Source of the DNA: Culex pipiens pallens
Taxonomy: Eukaryota; Arthropoda; Insecta; Diptera; Culicidae
DNA length: 64,000 nt
NCBI RefSeq assembly: GCF_016801865.2
Contig: NC_068938.1
Span: 27,021,117-27,085,116 of the forward strand
Reading direction: 5' to 3'
The translations under genes and the position numbers were made by a program. Each line of letters starts with the position of its first letter. Positions within the stretch are counted from its first letter, which is position 1. Below are positions 45,201 to 55,377 of this stretch, piece by piece. The notes below the pieces were generated by a model, which saw only the letters and a list, made by a program, of their open reading frames with translations, was not told the DNA's origin and ran no database searches.

Positions 45201-47934
45201 AATTTTGGAAAGCAGTTTTCACAATTTTCCACTGATGGAAAATTTTGAGGAGGCTTTTCAGCGTTTTTCAAATCAAACACGCGTTAAAAATTCTACACTC
45301 CCTCAATCATTTTTCTCCTGGAAGTTGATCGTGGATCGTTTGAAAAAGCTTGACTTTGATTGGAACGAGAGCGATAGTCTGGGGAGAACGATCTTGCATC
45401 GACTGATTCAGGCTGGCAATGAAGAAGGAGTCGCGGATTTGCTTCAAATCGAGCGAGTGATCGATGTCAATGCGAGGGACTCTGAGCAACGAACCCCTTT
45501 GGACTACGCGATGGCTTTTGGAAACGAGAATTGTGCGCGAATGCTTGCTTCTAAAAAGGCGGATTTCTCCGATTCTAACCAACTGATGGCGGTCATTCTT
45601 CATATGAATGATTGTTTGAAGATGCATTTTCAAAAATTAAACCCTAAATTGATAAAAACCGTTGAGTGCATGAAAGTTGCCGTTTTCTCGAGTAACTCTG
45701 AAATTTTAAAGGAATTAAGCAGCAATATCGATGCGGAACAATTAGCGATTCTAATACATACGGCAGCAGCCGTTTCTAACCACGTTGATACCATAACATG
45801 TTTGTGCACAATCCCAAATGTAGACTACTCAACAGAAAGCATGATTTACAGCTTGAGCATTGCACTGTACATGGCAACTTTGAGGAACAACCGCAAAATA
45901 GCCGAACTTTCAATAAGTTTCGGTGCCTCTCCCAACTGGACCAATCCTCACACGTTTTTTCCGATGGAATCGGCATTCCAGCTTGCTGTCCAAAGAAATG
46001 ATCGCAAACTGGTGAAAATTATGAACAAAAATGTTTCGATAACATTTTCACCTCACATATTAAACCATCCTCTGCAGTTGGCGGTGAAGAACCACTCGAA
46101 AAGAATGGTGCGATGCCTTGAAGAACTCGGATATTCCCTGCTGGACACGGGCCATATACTGCACTCTGTGATTGAGTCGGATAACACGACCGTGGTTGAG
46201 CAAATCTTTGAAAAGTTGAATGTAACTTATTCAGCAGTAAAAACCACTGACCTGTACAACATTGAGGAGCTTTTGCTCCGATGGAGAACGGTGGCATATC
46301 TGGAGGAGCCTGTTCCAGGGTTTATCAATATCTTAACATATGTTGCTAACAAGAAAGATACCAACTTACTGGAAAGGATTCTCTCAAATTGTAAAGAAAT
46401 TCGGAAGTTTGGACACTTCAATCTGTATTCTTTACAGATTTTTCAAAACCATAAACTTACCCAATCCTTTTTCTGTGATGATTGTGCGGAGAGACCATCT
46501 TTATTGAAAGTTTGCCAACAACTGTTGATCATTGTGAATACAACCTCAAAATCGTCTCAATCGAAACGTTCGGGAAATTTCACTTTGACTTTGAACAATA
46601 GTGACATAAAATCAACTATCGTGTGTCATTTTACCATATTTGTTGAAAATGGTTCAGAGCCAGATATCAACTCGTTAAAATTTCACAAAATCATTCAATT
46701 TGATCTATTGAATACAAGCGAAAAAATATTCACATTTTTGCTAGACAATTTACAGCACATAAAACATCCGATCTTTGGGGTGTTCCCAAATGATATGGAC
46801 CACACCTTGAATCATTTCATAATTCTTCACGAAACTGCTTACCTGGTGCAATCCACGAAAAACAGCCCCGACTTACCGCTGAAATCTTTCGTCAACTTTA
46901 CCGACCACTTGGGCGTTTCCGTTCTCCAGCAGTTTTGTGACGGAGAAGGTGGTTTCGACGGTGCCAAGCTGCTCATAGAGCATGGTGCCAACCCACTTGC
47001 CATGAATCAAAACAAGCATACCCCACTACACCAGGCTCTCCTCACCACCAGCTCGCAAGAGTCCCTGCGATTCCTCAACCTTTACGTTGCAAACGATTGG
47101 CGTTCGTCAGACGGAATGACCCGAGCTATTGAAATGCCCAACGCTTTCGGGTTGAGTCCGCTGCACGCGGCAGTGACCGGAGGTCATGCGGAAGTAGTTA
47201 GGTTTTTAATCGATTGTGGGGTGAACTTACGGGCCGGGTTCGAGAAAAAATTACTGTTGCCGGTTATGTTGGCGCCAAAGTTTTTCCACACGCAGATTAT
47301 GAAGCTGCTGTTGGACGCAGACCCAGCTCAAGTTAACATTCCTGACGCCGACGGTAACACGGTTGCACACTACGCGATGTCCCTTCAAATGATGGAAATT
47401 GTTCAACTGGTTCTACAATACGAAGTAAATTTAAAGTTACCAAATCAGCAAGGAGAATCCCCAATTGAAATCGTTATCTTCAGCTTCAACGCAGAAATGA
47501 TTAAATATGTCCTTAACCACGCTAGATCAAATCACATCAACAACCTCCTAGATGATCTCAAGCATCAACAATCGCCAATAATTCATCACGTACTGCTAAA
47601 CTTTCCTCCCCAGTTTGCCACCCCCATCGTGGAGTACCTAATCGATGCCGACTTGAACGATCAAATACCACCAGCTAATCTGGAGAAACTGAAACTGCTT
47701 CTCCTCACCAGGGAACCCAAATTCAACAGCATTGCACTCCACGCAGCGGCAAACTGTGGCAGGATCGAAAATTGTCGATTTATTTTAAACTGTCAAAATT
47801 TGTACAATCGTCACTCGAAGAACAAGTTGAAATTGGCACGTAACCAGTATGACATTCGTGGGTTGACGCCCTGGGAACTGGCGATTGAGGGAAAGCAAAA
47901 GTCTGTCTTAGATTTATTCAGAGAGGATCAATAG
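42250..47934 (+). CDS. Large ankyrin-repeat protein with HEPN-like Rx4H motif, single exon
   Basis: An uninterrupted 1,894-codon frame ending in TAG. Three ankyrin regions are visible: residues about 52-110 (weak), about 1035-1105 ('GRTILHRLIQAGNEEGV', 'RTPLDYAMAFGNENCARML') and about 1552-1894 ('HTPLHQALL', 'GLSPLHAAVTGGHAEVVRFL', 'GNTVAHYAM', 'GLTPWELAIEGKQKSV'). Residues 340-520 are Lys-rich. 554-574 is a hydrophobic stretch. About 770-900 is predicted helical and includes 'GRNFRNYLAHDSLSYN', where R875-x4-H880 fits the HEPN nuclease signature. Ankyrin repeats bind protein partners; RNase activity is only inference. Start choice: the first ATG (42250) has a weak context and overlaps the stop of an upstream 3-codon ORF (atga). 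M26 (42325, gccgATGG) is a plausible real start. It has no introns and lies antisense to the minus-strand gene at 52 kb. GC is higher at both ends than in the middle. No signal peptide. Confidence 0.92.
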   Translation: MILARAHTLLSQKQTKPVPSQTCSPMDRKLLSAILASLEPGATSIDPLLLDHHNRKLLLHKAVRLRHPKKLAIVQFLIKANLADSDERDDAGGLTASEVALSELRDRKLASAMLTAEMERVTDERGFFVAVIRRGSVPVCELFLELKRFKEGEIFRHVSSAMIELDAKRVVIAEALRLFLQYKLVRYAHSHFGGDVGGVVDCNAWRTHFAAIEEHWAVLERSFSDRDCNKFDSEFLYRIRMMHNHLYFVKNVAFLSHLPVMEMAFCLAVFVKILECDPEYELYKFLINKLDVMKYLKTINRQLQNVKRYLDELKLQLIDLVESLENDKIPTKEEVLEKWKRMKQDELIKVQEGASEHEKCSKKLTKSSENLQEDIVNSVISGLKRKETPEMISDKIVSKEVIVRGIRNFNRPSIKVETNMIKGKLRVQYKWQIHVNGRDKSVLKKLKRNFIKIKQFHSITKVVEHIDRISPLRVPSASSIKRLVQVLGEASKFTKKSPNISKKADQYLKYMKIETFTERSKVFREFFSHKYSLAKQILKKPMELQFTYGVSRNLIYIELIHSILIVYLLNEISRTFLGSLRGCRNTEELISLLRYASNLESLKNAQSKYFKRVKVIFKELQNSPPSTDSGQLKSRASLFNSAQGTDFDREEWKRKEEVFNLMKECLIQNWLIGFQDIKIAVLANAPLATIHRMIGFDFSSSESAYVYNLMVSSFAHYVPKLESSLSKELVTVERRIAKAKDEDYKCCTKKIIKQMGIENPSSEEVNEWHKKLSKYYENIFFIDEKFRAITAKTVPKEKLQEVRKSDQNDIQLIFNNHLETLRNVLRQKNIPDHAILELEYNLLEMCEMLLSVGYYGDNFHLLKHKLPFVNGRNFRNYLAHDSLSYNVITGTTSRSMVIVNALVFIDSPLHLFKKRKSATFDGNFIPSEKQTLVWTLENIDSIKVEGTAGSNANETLDSEKIVGLESDRLLNPICKGEQFERKPTILESSFHNFPLMENFEEAFQRFSNQTRVKNSTLPQSFFSWKLIVDRLKKLDFDWNESDSLGRTILHRLIQAGNEEGVADLLQIERVIDVNARDSEQRTPLDYAMAFGNENCARMLASKKADFSDSNQLMAVILHMNDCLKMHFQKLNPKLIKTVECMKVAVFSSNSEILKELSSNIDAEQLAILIHTAAAVSNHVDTITCLCTIPNVDYSTESMIYSLSIALYMATLRNNRKIAELSISFGASPNWTNPHTFFPMESAFQLAVQRNDRKLVKIMNKNVSITFSPHILNHPLQLAVKNHSKRMVRCLEELGYSLLDTGHILHSVIESDNTTVVEQIFEKLNVTYSAVKTTDLYNIEELLLRWRTVAYLEEPVPGFINILTYVANKKDTNLLERILSNCKEIRKFGHFNLYSLQIFQNHKLTQSFFCDDCAERPSLLKVCQQLLIIVNTTSKSSQSKRSGNFTLTLNNSDIKSTIVCHFTIFVENGSEPDINSLKFHKIIQFDLLNTSEKIFTFLLDNLQHIKHPIFGVFPNDMDHTLNHFIILHETAYLVQSTKNSPDLPLKSFVNFTDHLGVSVLQQFCDGEGGFDGAKLLIEHGANPLAMNQNKHTPLHQALLTTSSQESLRFLNLYVANDWRSSDGMTRAIEMPNAFGLSPLHAAVTGGHAEVVRFLIDCGVNLRAGFEKKLLLPVMLAPKFFHTQIMKLLLDADPAQVNIPDADGNTVAHYAMSLQMMEIVQLVLQYEVNLKLPNQQGESPIEIVIFSFNAEMIKYVLNHARSNHINNLLDDLKHQQSPIIHHVLLNFPPQFATPIVEYLIDADLNDQIPPANLEKLKLLLLTREPKFNSIALHAAANCGRIENCRFILNCQNLYNRHSKNKLKLARNQYDIRGLTPWELAIEGKQKSVLDLFREDQ

Positions 47935-48343
47935 TTTAATAACGAACCCATAAACTAATGCAGATTTCAATCACTTTGTTGCAAAAAGCTGAAAGCCTTC
48001 AAATTTTATCAAATATAGCGACTAAATGTTTTACAAAACCTTTTTTTTTTTGTTTTAACTGAGTGTAAATTCCGAAAATTCCCTTTGTTATATCCGCATC
48101 AAAACAAACATTTCATATTTAGTGTTGGTATTGATAGTCCAGAATTTCATGTTCAAAACAAAAATGATAGAAAAGTATTCGTTCACCCTCCAATGCCGCT
48201 CCCCTCCCACTAACATTTACACACAAGATCCTCTGTAATTACTCTTAGCATTAAGAACTATGTAATTACAAAAGCCGACTCGGTCTTAACCAGGTCCCAG
48301 TACCGAAAAGGACCTAATAAAAATAATTTATGAAAAAAAATAA
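47935..48343. other. Probable 3' UTR of the ankyrin gene
   Basis: Non-coding sequence following the TAG, without recognisable repeats, up to the border of the next MITE at 48344. It contains a candidate AATAAA at 48316-48321. Confidence 0.4.
48316..48321 (+). promoter_or_regulatory. Candidate polyadenylation signal AATAAA
   Basis: Canonical hexamer about 380 nt after the ankyrin stop codon, in otherwise single-copy-looking sequence just before a MITE. No cDNA evidence is available here. Confidence 0.35.
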
Positions 48344-49587
48344 CCTCCAATGCCCAATTTTTCTTTTCGAGAATTTTTTCCATTGTTCAGGAGGTCGTTT
48401 TGTGCAACTTTTGTTGAAAAACTTTACTTTTCTTGTTGTATGTTTTTCTTGTTTCATTTTTAGTAATTTAATTAGCATTTATCTTGTTTTGTTTATGTTT
48501 GTTTCTCATAGTATTTGACTCATTCTCCCACCTCCTATCATATCCTTCTGCTTTTCTAGATTTTTCAATTTTTTTTTTGCGCGTTTTTCACATTTTCTCA
48601 ACATTTTCTCAGTCATTGACCGAACTGTTCATTGTTTGAACATCTGTCAAAATATTCACACCCGCGTCCGAACAGCAAATCTTTTCAGATTCCGTTTTGT
48701 GCGGATGTTCGAACACAAACCCAAGTTCACGCTGAGTTTCAAACTTGGGTTTGAACTTTGGTGTCAACAATTCCAGAGTTTTTTTTGACAAGGTCCTATA
48801 GGCTATTTTCTTTCATATGTTTAAAGGACCTATCACTGAATGGGACTGCTCGATATTCGAAAGAACTTTCTGTCAGCGATCATATCCTAAAACGATATTT
48901 GATCGCTGACAAACAACGTCTATCATGATCGTCATTGCTTGGCGACGGTCGGTGAACGTAAACACGAAGACGAAACGAACGAAAAATGAGCACCACTCAA
49001 GCATCCGCCCGAACGAGACAACGTGCTCTTTTCTTTTCTCTCGTTTTTGTCTCTCTCTTCCTAGTGTATGCTGCGTGGTGACAGTAGTCATATGATTGCT
49101 ATCATTGGAGAGATGATCGGAATCTCGGTAGAATGTCAAACGACCGCTCTCTAAGCGATTTTTCTCCTGGAGGGAAGTCAATGATTGTGTGAGTGACTTT
49201 GCGTAGCACTCATTCCTTTGTGTGTGAAACGATCGAAAGTAGAATGTAAAAATCAGGTTGTCGTGGTGAAGACGATTGGAGTGTTCTGTCAGCTATCACA
49301 AACAAAGTCGAAATTTCGCAAGCCCTGATCACAAATATTACAGCATACTTATTTATGCATAAAATATTGGAAATGTTTTAAAGAAAAGCTAAAGTCAACC
49401 CCTGAAAAATGACATTTCCAAAACATTGGAAAAGTCGCAAAAAAAACAAGTCAGGCTTCCAACTCAAAAGATATACATTCAAAAAGTTCTTCTTCCCAAT
49501 GCTTTTAAAAGATCGAAAATTGGTTGATTTTTTTTGCGAGCTTTCAAGATCGAAGCCTGCTTAAAGGTGGAGTTGGGTTGTAAAGGG
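48344..49587. mobile_element. piggyBac-like MITE copy carrying about 0.7 kb of extra sequence
   Basis: Ends 'cctccaatgccc' and 'ttgggttgtaaaggg' are diverged versions of the 33193-33809 ends. It is flanked by ATAA on both sides (48340-48343 and 49588-49591) rather than TTAA. Homology breaks at about 48600 and resumes at about 49335. The extra piece includes 'aggtccta...aggacct' near 48791-48832, which resembles 28655-28695. Confidence 0.65.
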
Positions 49588-49591
49588 ATAA

Positions 49592-50299
49592 TCTATTCGC
49601 ATCCTCCATCTATTTGCATTTACAACATCAAAATTGGTTTGACAACGAAGAATCTAAGAAAAATAGGTACACTTTAAGTGTATTATCGCTCTTCAAAAAA
49701 TATTATATTTGAACTTCAAAATGTAAACATAATAAAAATTGAATTTTGTTCAAAAAAGTTAGATGACAAATCCGTCTTTTTTAAGTTAAGGGACATTTTT
49801 TGTTGTAAAAACACATTTCTGTTAAAATTTTCCTACTTGATTCCGCATAGGAAAATAGAAATTAGGAAAAAGTTATATTTTAACAAAAATCAACCCATTT
49901 TCTATTTCGTCTGATAACACAAAAATCATTTTACGCAAAAACTTGAAATTTCCATTGGGAAAGATAACAAAAATACATGTAATTTTCATTTTATTTATAA
50001 CACATCGATGCCATTTTGCTCTCTTGTTCTAACTAGATAGGAATCCTACTATGCTTAGTACAAGAGAGCACATGGTCACCGATATATCATTTAAAAAAAT
50101 GAATGCTAACCAGGCTTGGGAAATCTAAAGAAAAAACGAAAAAGTTTTTTTTGCCAACATCAAACTAAAAGTTTTATCTTTAAACGGCGCACTAAAAATT
50201 TCTGAAAAGTTTTAATTAATTTATAATCCGACTTCTGCATCTGCAAATGAAGTAAATATTTTCATTAAATGCAACTGTCTCTTTTGATCCTCCAATATA
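49592..50299. other. AT-rich non-coding sequence
   Basis: No recognisable gene or catalogued repeat; short A/T-biased ORFs only. Confidence 0.35.
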
Positions 50300-50662
50300 G
50301 TAAGTCCATCTCAGATTTCCGGGACAAAATTCCCAGGATTTTTCCAAAATCGGAAATTTCCGAATCCAGGGATTTTTGTCCCGGTTTTCCCGAAACTGAA
50401 AAAAAAATTAGAAAAAATTGTGTGGAAATTCAGGTTTGGTTGTAAAAAAAACTGCTGTCCTTGTTAAGAATGAAGATAAGATTACCACCAATTAATAGTA
50501 TTGAGTTCTATGATTTTAAGCATAATTACATGTATAAAAAATAATGAAAATATGGATTTTATGACTGTTCCAAAAATAACCCGGGATCCTGAGAATTCTT
50601 GGGATTTAACAAAAATCCCGTTTCCCGGGAATTTCAAAACCCGGGAAAATTGGACGCCAATC
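50300..50662. repeat. Degraded relative of the CCCGGGAATT hAT element
   Basis: The right end 'cccgggaaaattggacgcca' is the complement of the 28301 terminus. The left end has decayed 'cccgg' motifs ('ttttgtcccggttttcccg'). Shorter than the 28.3-kb element and without an obvious target duplication. Confidence 0.6.
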
Positions 50663-51764
50663 TTTTGTGTTTTTGTGTAGGGAAGTGAAATTAATAAATA
50701 CTTTTTAAAGAGTGTACCTATTTTTCAGAAATTGTCAACAACTTCGTCTAGATATCAAATTTATCAGGAATTCTATTATTAAGATTGAGTTTTCGATTTT
50801 AAACAAAATCATTACCTTATTTTTGATTGACGGGTTTTGCAAGACCCCTAATCTATGCTTAAGTGATTTAGAATTTTGTATTCCAAGATGGCGGCCAATG
50901 ATGAGGCAATGAAATATTGAAAAAGGCATTTTGTTATTTGATCTGCATTCAACTTTACTAAAATGAAAAAATACGAGAATTTTTTTTTGTTCGTGATTCG
51001 ATTTTCCGAAGTCTCATACTAACCTTCGGATAATCGAGTAAATTTAATTTTTCAAACATATTTTTTTTATTTGAAAATTTAAATTGTTATTTGATAACTT
51101 ATTCCCATTTTCGTCTAAGCCTCTGGATCGGAGCAAAAAAAAATCTTAATAACCGAATTGGCTTTTTTTAATTGATTTCCACAAAAAAAAAAAGTTTACA
51201 GTGAAGATATTTGCATAAAATCCGGAAAAACGGGGAATTTTAAACAGCTGAGAAACGCTAAAAACACACCCAAAATTTGTTTAATGTTTTAAGCATTTGA
51301 ACAAATGTTTTGTATAATGCTTCAGAATGAAATTTAGTTTTTCAATGAAGTGATGGGAATAAAAACGATAAAATCATTTTTTTCAGAGCAAAACAAAGTG
51401 GACGAATCATTTTGCACTCTTCGGCAAAGTTGTTCCCTGGAACACAAACTATGATTTCATGAGGTTTTTGAAAAAAGCGAAAATCGTTGAGGGGCTCAAA
51501 ATTGGCAAAAACCAAAACGCACCGATTTTACGGGTTAAATCTCATTTAAAATTCAAAGTCAAAGCGCCGTGTTTTTTTTTTTCAAATTTAATGAAGATCT
51601 TAGTTCCGAAAATTGGTAAGAGTTGGATAGTTGTTGCGTATTCCACAGGTAACAAACTGAAAAAGTTGTTTTTCTCCATACATTTAGACGATTTTTCCCC
51701 TATAAACGTCAAGCGATCAGAGGTGGTCAGAATGAGCTCAAATTTGGATTTAGTGATGGGCCAA
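50663..51764. other. AT-rich non-coding sequence
   Basis: Contains a degenerate 'tcttcggcaaagttgttcc' copy at about 51419. The 51459-51785 ORF spans repeat-like sequence and lacks recognisable domains. Confidence 0.35.
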
Positions 51765-51902
51765 CCCAGTCACGAAATATTCTAGCAGAGCTGGTTCTGC
51801 CAGAATCCTGCTAGATCGGTGGAACATTTCTGCTAGAATTTTGTAAGAATATCCAGCTCTGTGAGAACTCTGATAGAATCCTGCTAGAACGTCGTGACTG
51901 GG
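51765..51902. mobile_element. 138-bp inverted-repeat element 'CCCAGTCACGA'
   Basis: Ends 'cccagtcacga' and 'tcgtgactggg' are exact complements. The interior repeats 'agaatcctgctaga' and close variants on both sides. Very short MITE or minisatellite-derived hairpin; no target duplication assigned. Confidence 0.5.
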
Positions 51903-52026
51903 ACTCATTGATCGAGGAATCCCGGATTTGGACCACCATACTGCTTATTGTAAAATTCGTATGCTTGAAGAATCTTGTCTTCTACCTTTTCCCTTGACCT
52001 TATTCGCGTCTAAATCTAAAACTTAC

Positions 52027-52189
52027 CTTTCGCCATTCCAACCGTCGTAAACGCCAGCAGGGTGCAAACCAGCACCCCTGCCACCCTCATTGTAATCCCC
52101 ACGTTTCTCGCCGACCAGCTCCGGAACCACGCGCCCATGCTGCGATGCCGATGGTGATGGCAACGCTGCCTCGGCGGTTCTTCCTCCAT
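52027..52189 (-). CDS. First coding exon of a secreted or membrane protein (partial gene)
   Basis: The minus-strand frame begins MEEEPPRQRCHHHRHRS (ATG at 52189) or at an internal MGAWFRSW (ATG at 52138). It continues into a hydrophobic segment 'MRVAGVLVCTLLAFTTVGMA' typical of a signal peptide or signal anchor. It ends 'gcgaaag' followed by GTAAGT (52021-52026), a strong splice donor in phase 1. A pyrimidine-containing acceptor ('tcctgttgcag') lies immediately before the first ATG. Phase-1 introns after a signal peptide are common in genes of extracellular modular proteins, including Ig-domain families; the actual family is not identified. No further exon was recognised to the left in this window, so the following intron may exceed 50 kb. 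Confidence 0.55.
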
Positions 52190-52522
52190 TACTGCAACAG
52201 GACTTTGTGTGAGCTTTCTCACAGCTGCATCCACAGACTTCACTTTCACCTCGCCCAAATCACTCAAAAACGCTCCCGCTAAAAATGATGGTACAGATTT
52301 TTTTATTTTTTTGTAGTTGCACTTTACTTTTTATTCACAAATATAAATCATACAAAATGGCATAGAAAGCTTTCACTCCCCGTGGAAATCTGCAAACTTT
52401 TACACTTTTCTCTTCTCTTATTTTTTTCACTCGTTGTGATTCGCAATTTTTCCTCGCGCACTGTTTTCGCTTGTTTTTCACACAAACACAAAAATGTATA
52501 TATTTTTCCCGGAAAAGCTTAC

Positions 52523-52930
52523 TTTTTGCTGCTCTGTGAGTCCAGTCAGTGATTTGCTTGCCCTCCTGGACTGTTTTTATTTTTCCACTCTCTCTCAGTG
52601 CGGGGGAAAAAAAACCTGACTAGTTTATTTCCTCGTGCTTTTTGGTGCAGTCTTTTTTTTTCAAGCTGGCAACACTGCCGCACCGGATATTCCCCGTTGT
52701 TGTCCGGAATGAATAACTTTCGCTCCGGGAGATAGTTTATGCTGGCTTTTTTTTGTTGGGTTATTATTTTTTTCGTTCCCACTACAAGTGGTAGGTTGTT
52801 AATATTTTGAATGTGCTCACTTTTTGTTTGGTTCAGAGTCTGGCACGGTGACAGACGCAATATGCTGGTGACGACGAGGAGTTTTTTTTCCCTCCGTGCT
52901 GCAGTAGAAAGGATGCGGTTTTGCAGATTT
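52523..52930 (-). other. Probable 5' UTR exon of the minus-strand gene
   Basis: Minus strand: an acceptor-like 'tgttattttccag' ends at 52931 and a donor 'aaaaa|gtaagc' lies at 52522. The sequence between is GC-richer than its surroundings. Its open frame (52546-52944) has UTR-like, low-information composition. Exon borders are predicted from splice motifs only; the transcription start could instead lie inside this interval. Confidence 0.35.
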
Positions 52931-55377
52931 CTGGAAAATAACAATGATGAAAAATTAAAAAGTTGAAGTGGTTGCAGGGCTGTGTGGCAGAAAGTAGCGA
53001 TGGTGGTTCGAGGTGAAAGTGGGTTTTTATATTAAAAATGAACTACGAGGTCAGAAAGTGTCGGGTTAAATGTGGAGCAATTAAAGTTGTTCTGTAGAAA
53101 AGTAAGGGATTGTACAAGAAACAACGTGAGCAATTCTGTGGGGCTTTTTTAAATAGTGAATATTTGATTTATTTTTTTCATTTGCCCAGAACTTTGAAAA
53201 CATTTTTATCAATTTTCATCCTCCATTTGTCCATACAAGTTTGCATATAAAATTTGAGAAGTAGTCATGAAAAAATGGTAGGTAAATGATCAAAACTCTG
53301 TAATTTAAGATACAATTTTCTGATCGGCGAAATTGAAAGTAAACCGAGAAAAATATTTAAACACTTCAAAAAACATTATAACTTAAAACTAATGGGCTCA
53401 AAAATGCAATTTTCATCAAAAAAGCAATTTTTTAATTGTGAAACAAAGCGATCATAAATGTTTAGCTCATGTTATGAATTTAAAAAATAGTGATTTCTGT
53501 AAATTCTGGAAATCATGGTTAAAACATATATTTGACTTAATTTTTTTCTTGTAATTTAATTTGCAATCAAATTTTTTTAACACATTTGCACTTGATTCAA
53601 ATGCACTGTTTTCACGTTATATTATACCAAACATATGAAAATATGTTTGTAGTTTGACCTTTCCTGTCAAACAACTTTCTGAGATGGACAACGATTTTTA
53701 TTTTTTTTTATTTTGATGAAACTTTTCTTGTACTTTTCTAATGCTCGACGTAGTCATTTGCATCTTGAGCTCGTCCATACAAGTTTCCTTTAATGTTTGC
53801 AGCTGTCCTTACAAAAAGGCTATTCAAATATTAAAAGGTGTATTTTGAGATGTTTGAACTTATTTGGTGTAAATAGTGCTGTAGATATTTCTTATATAAT
53901 TGGATTGCGCAAAGCAACATTCCAGATTTTAAATAACATTGTTTTACAAATTTTAAAATTAATCCTAACATTTGGTGTGTTCAGAAATCGATGATTTTTG
54001 GGCTTTTTCAAATATTTGAATTGGTTGATTTGAAAGTAAAGTTTATTATTTTTATTCGAAAGTTCGGAAAATTTCACGAAACTTTAATTATTTGACAGTG
54101 GAAGTCAGACGCATATTTGCTGAGTTATCGACACTTAAAATACAACGCTATTTTGGTCAATTAGAGAAAAGCTCTTTTTTTTGTGGAATTTTCTATCGGA
54201 GGCTTTATCTTATAAAATGTCAGTCCAATCTTCAATTCAAATTTGTAGGAAATTTTCATATCCTCTCAACATTCTTATGAGATAGGTAAACTTGGTCATG
54301 ACTAGATAACAGTTCACGATATCAAAATGTATTTAAAGTACTTTTCGATTGAATATTTGATTTTACGCAAAGTAATCAAAAATGAAGTCGAATGAATCTG
54401 TCTGACTTTATTCCACGTTTTTCAAAATCATGAGAAAAGCCATGCCAATCAAATGTGGTTCTATTTTTGACATAGCTCAAATTTGTTCTGAGAAGTCCGA
54501 ATCAAAACAAACGGAAAATTTTCACAAAAAATGGTTATAAAACATTAAAAACTGAAGAAAAATGAACAAAAAAATAGTTTTTCATAATGTCAACAAATAA
54601 ACGTCCAGTATTCAAGTGAAAATATTTCATCAACTATTAAACCGATTTCAGTGTCGAAAAATTAAACATTAAAAAAACTTGTTGTTACACATATAACAGC
54701 ATGATTCGAAAAAAGTTGCGTCGTTCAATTAGGAAACAATGGTACCCAAAAAGTATAGGTCATCGCTGAAATTTTAAAATTGTCGTAGTTTTGGTGAAAA
54801 AAGTAGATTTTTTCCCGTTTTTGCCCGCGGCTCGTCAAAATATACAGTTTTTATTGCCAAAAAATTATATCTCCGAATTCTGTTAATGAATTCCACCATT
54901 TTTAAATATGTTACGTAAAATTGTCTGAGGGATCCGATAAAAAATATTTTTAGACATAGGACTTTTTGCTCCTGAGACCTTCAAAACTGCATTTCAAGTT
55001 TTCATACGACCTTTTCAGATATAAGCCCAAATTTATACAACTTCAAACTATTTTTCCTAGAAAGCCTATCTAATCGTCTTTCATTTGCGTCCAACAAAGC
55101 TAAAATTGGTAAAATTGACACGGCGTAGATCACCCTTATGGCAAAACAAAAAAAAATATAGGTCTAATTATTTCGGCCAACGAAGCCCTAGAAAAACTTT
55201 GAGCCCGATCGGAGAACTTTGTTTTTCGATTCTGCTGTTTTCTTGGAAAATTGCTGTATTTTCAAATTTTGAACATCAAGCCAAACTTTTCAAAAAGTAA
55301 TAAAGAATCTGCAATACCTTTTAAAAAGATAAACTCATTTCACGAACTTGTTTTGGTCCAATAGTTGCATAGATATT
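52931..55377. other. AT-rich sequence upstream of the minus-strand gene
   Basis: Non-coding. Diverged copies of the 'tccatacaa...cagctgtcc' repeat lie at about 53230 and 53775-53820. About 54040-54200 resembles the arms of the 11.7-kb palindrome. No gene was recognised. Confidence 0.4.

Noticed and set aside
42250..47934. Horizontal transfer of the ankyrin gene from an endosymbiont such as Wolbachia
   Set aside because: Flanks are ordinary insect repeat-rich DNA and the protein has no features specific to a bacterial origin; a phylogeny would be needed to reopen this.
52546..52944. 132-codon minus-strand ORF
   Set aside because: Low-information, UTR-like composition; the interval is better explained as a 5' UTR exon with splice motifs at both ends.
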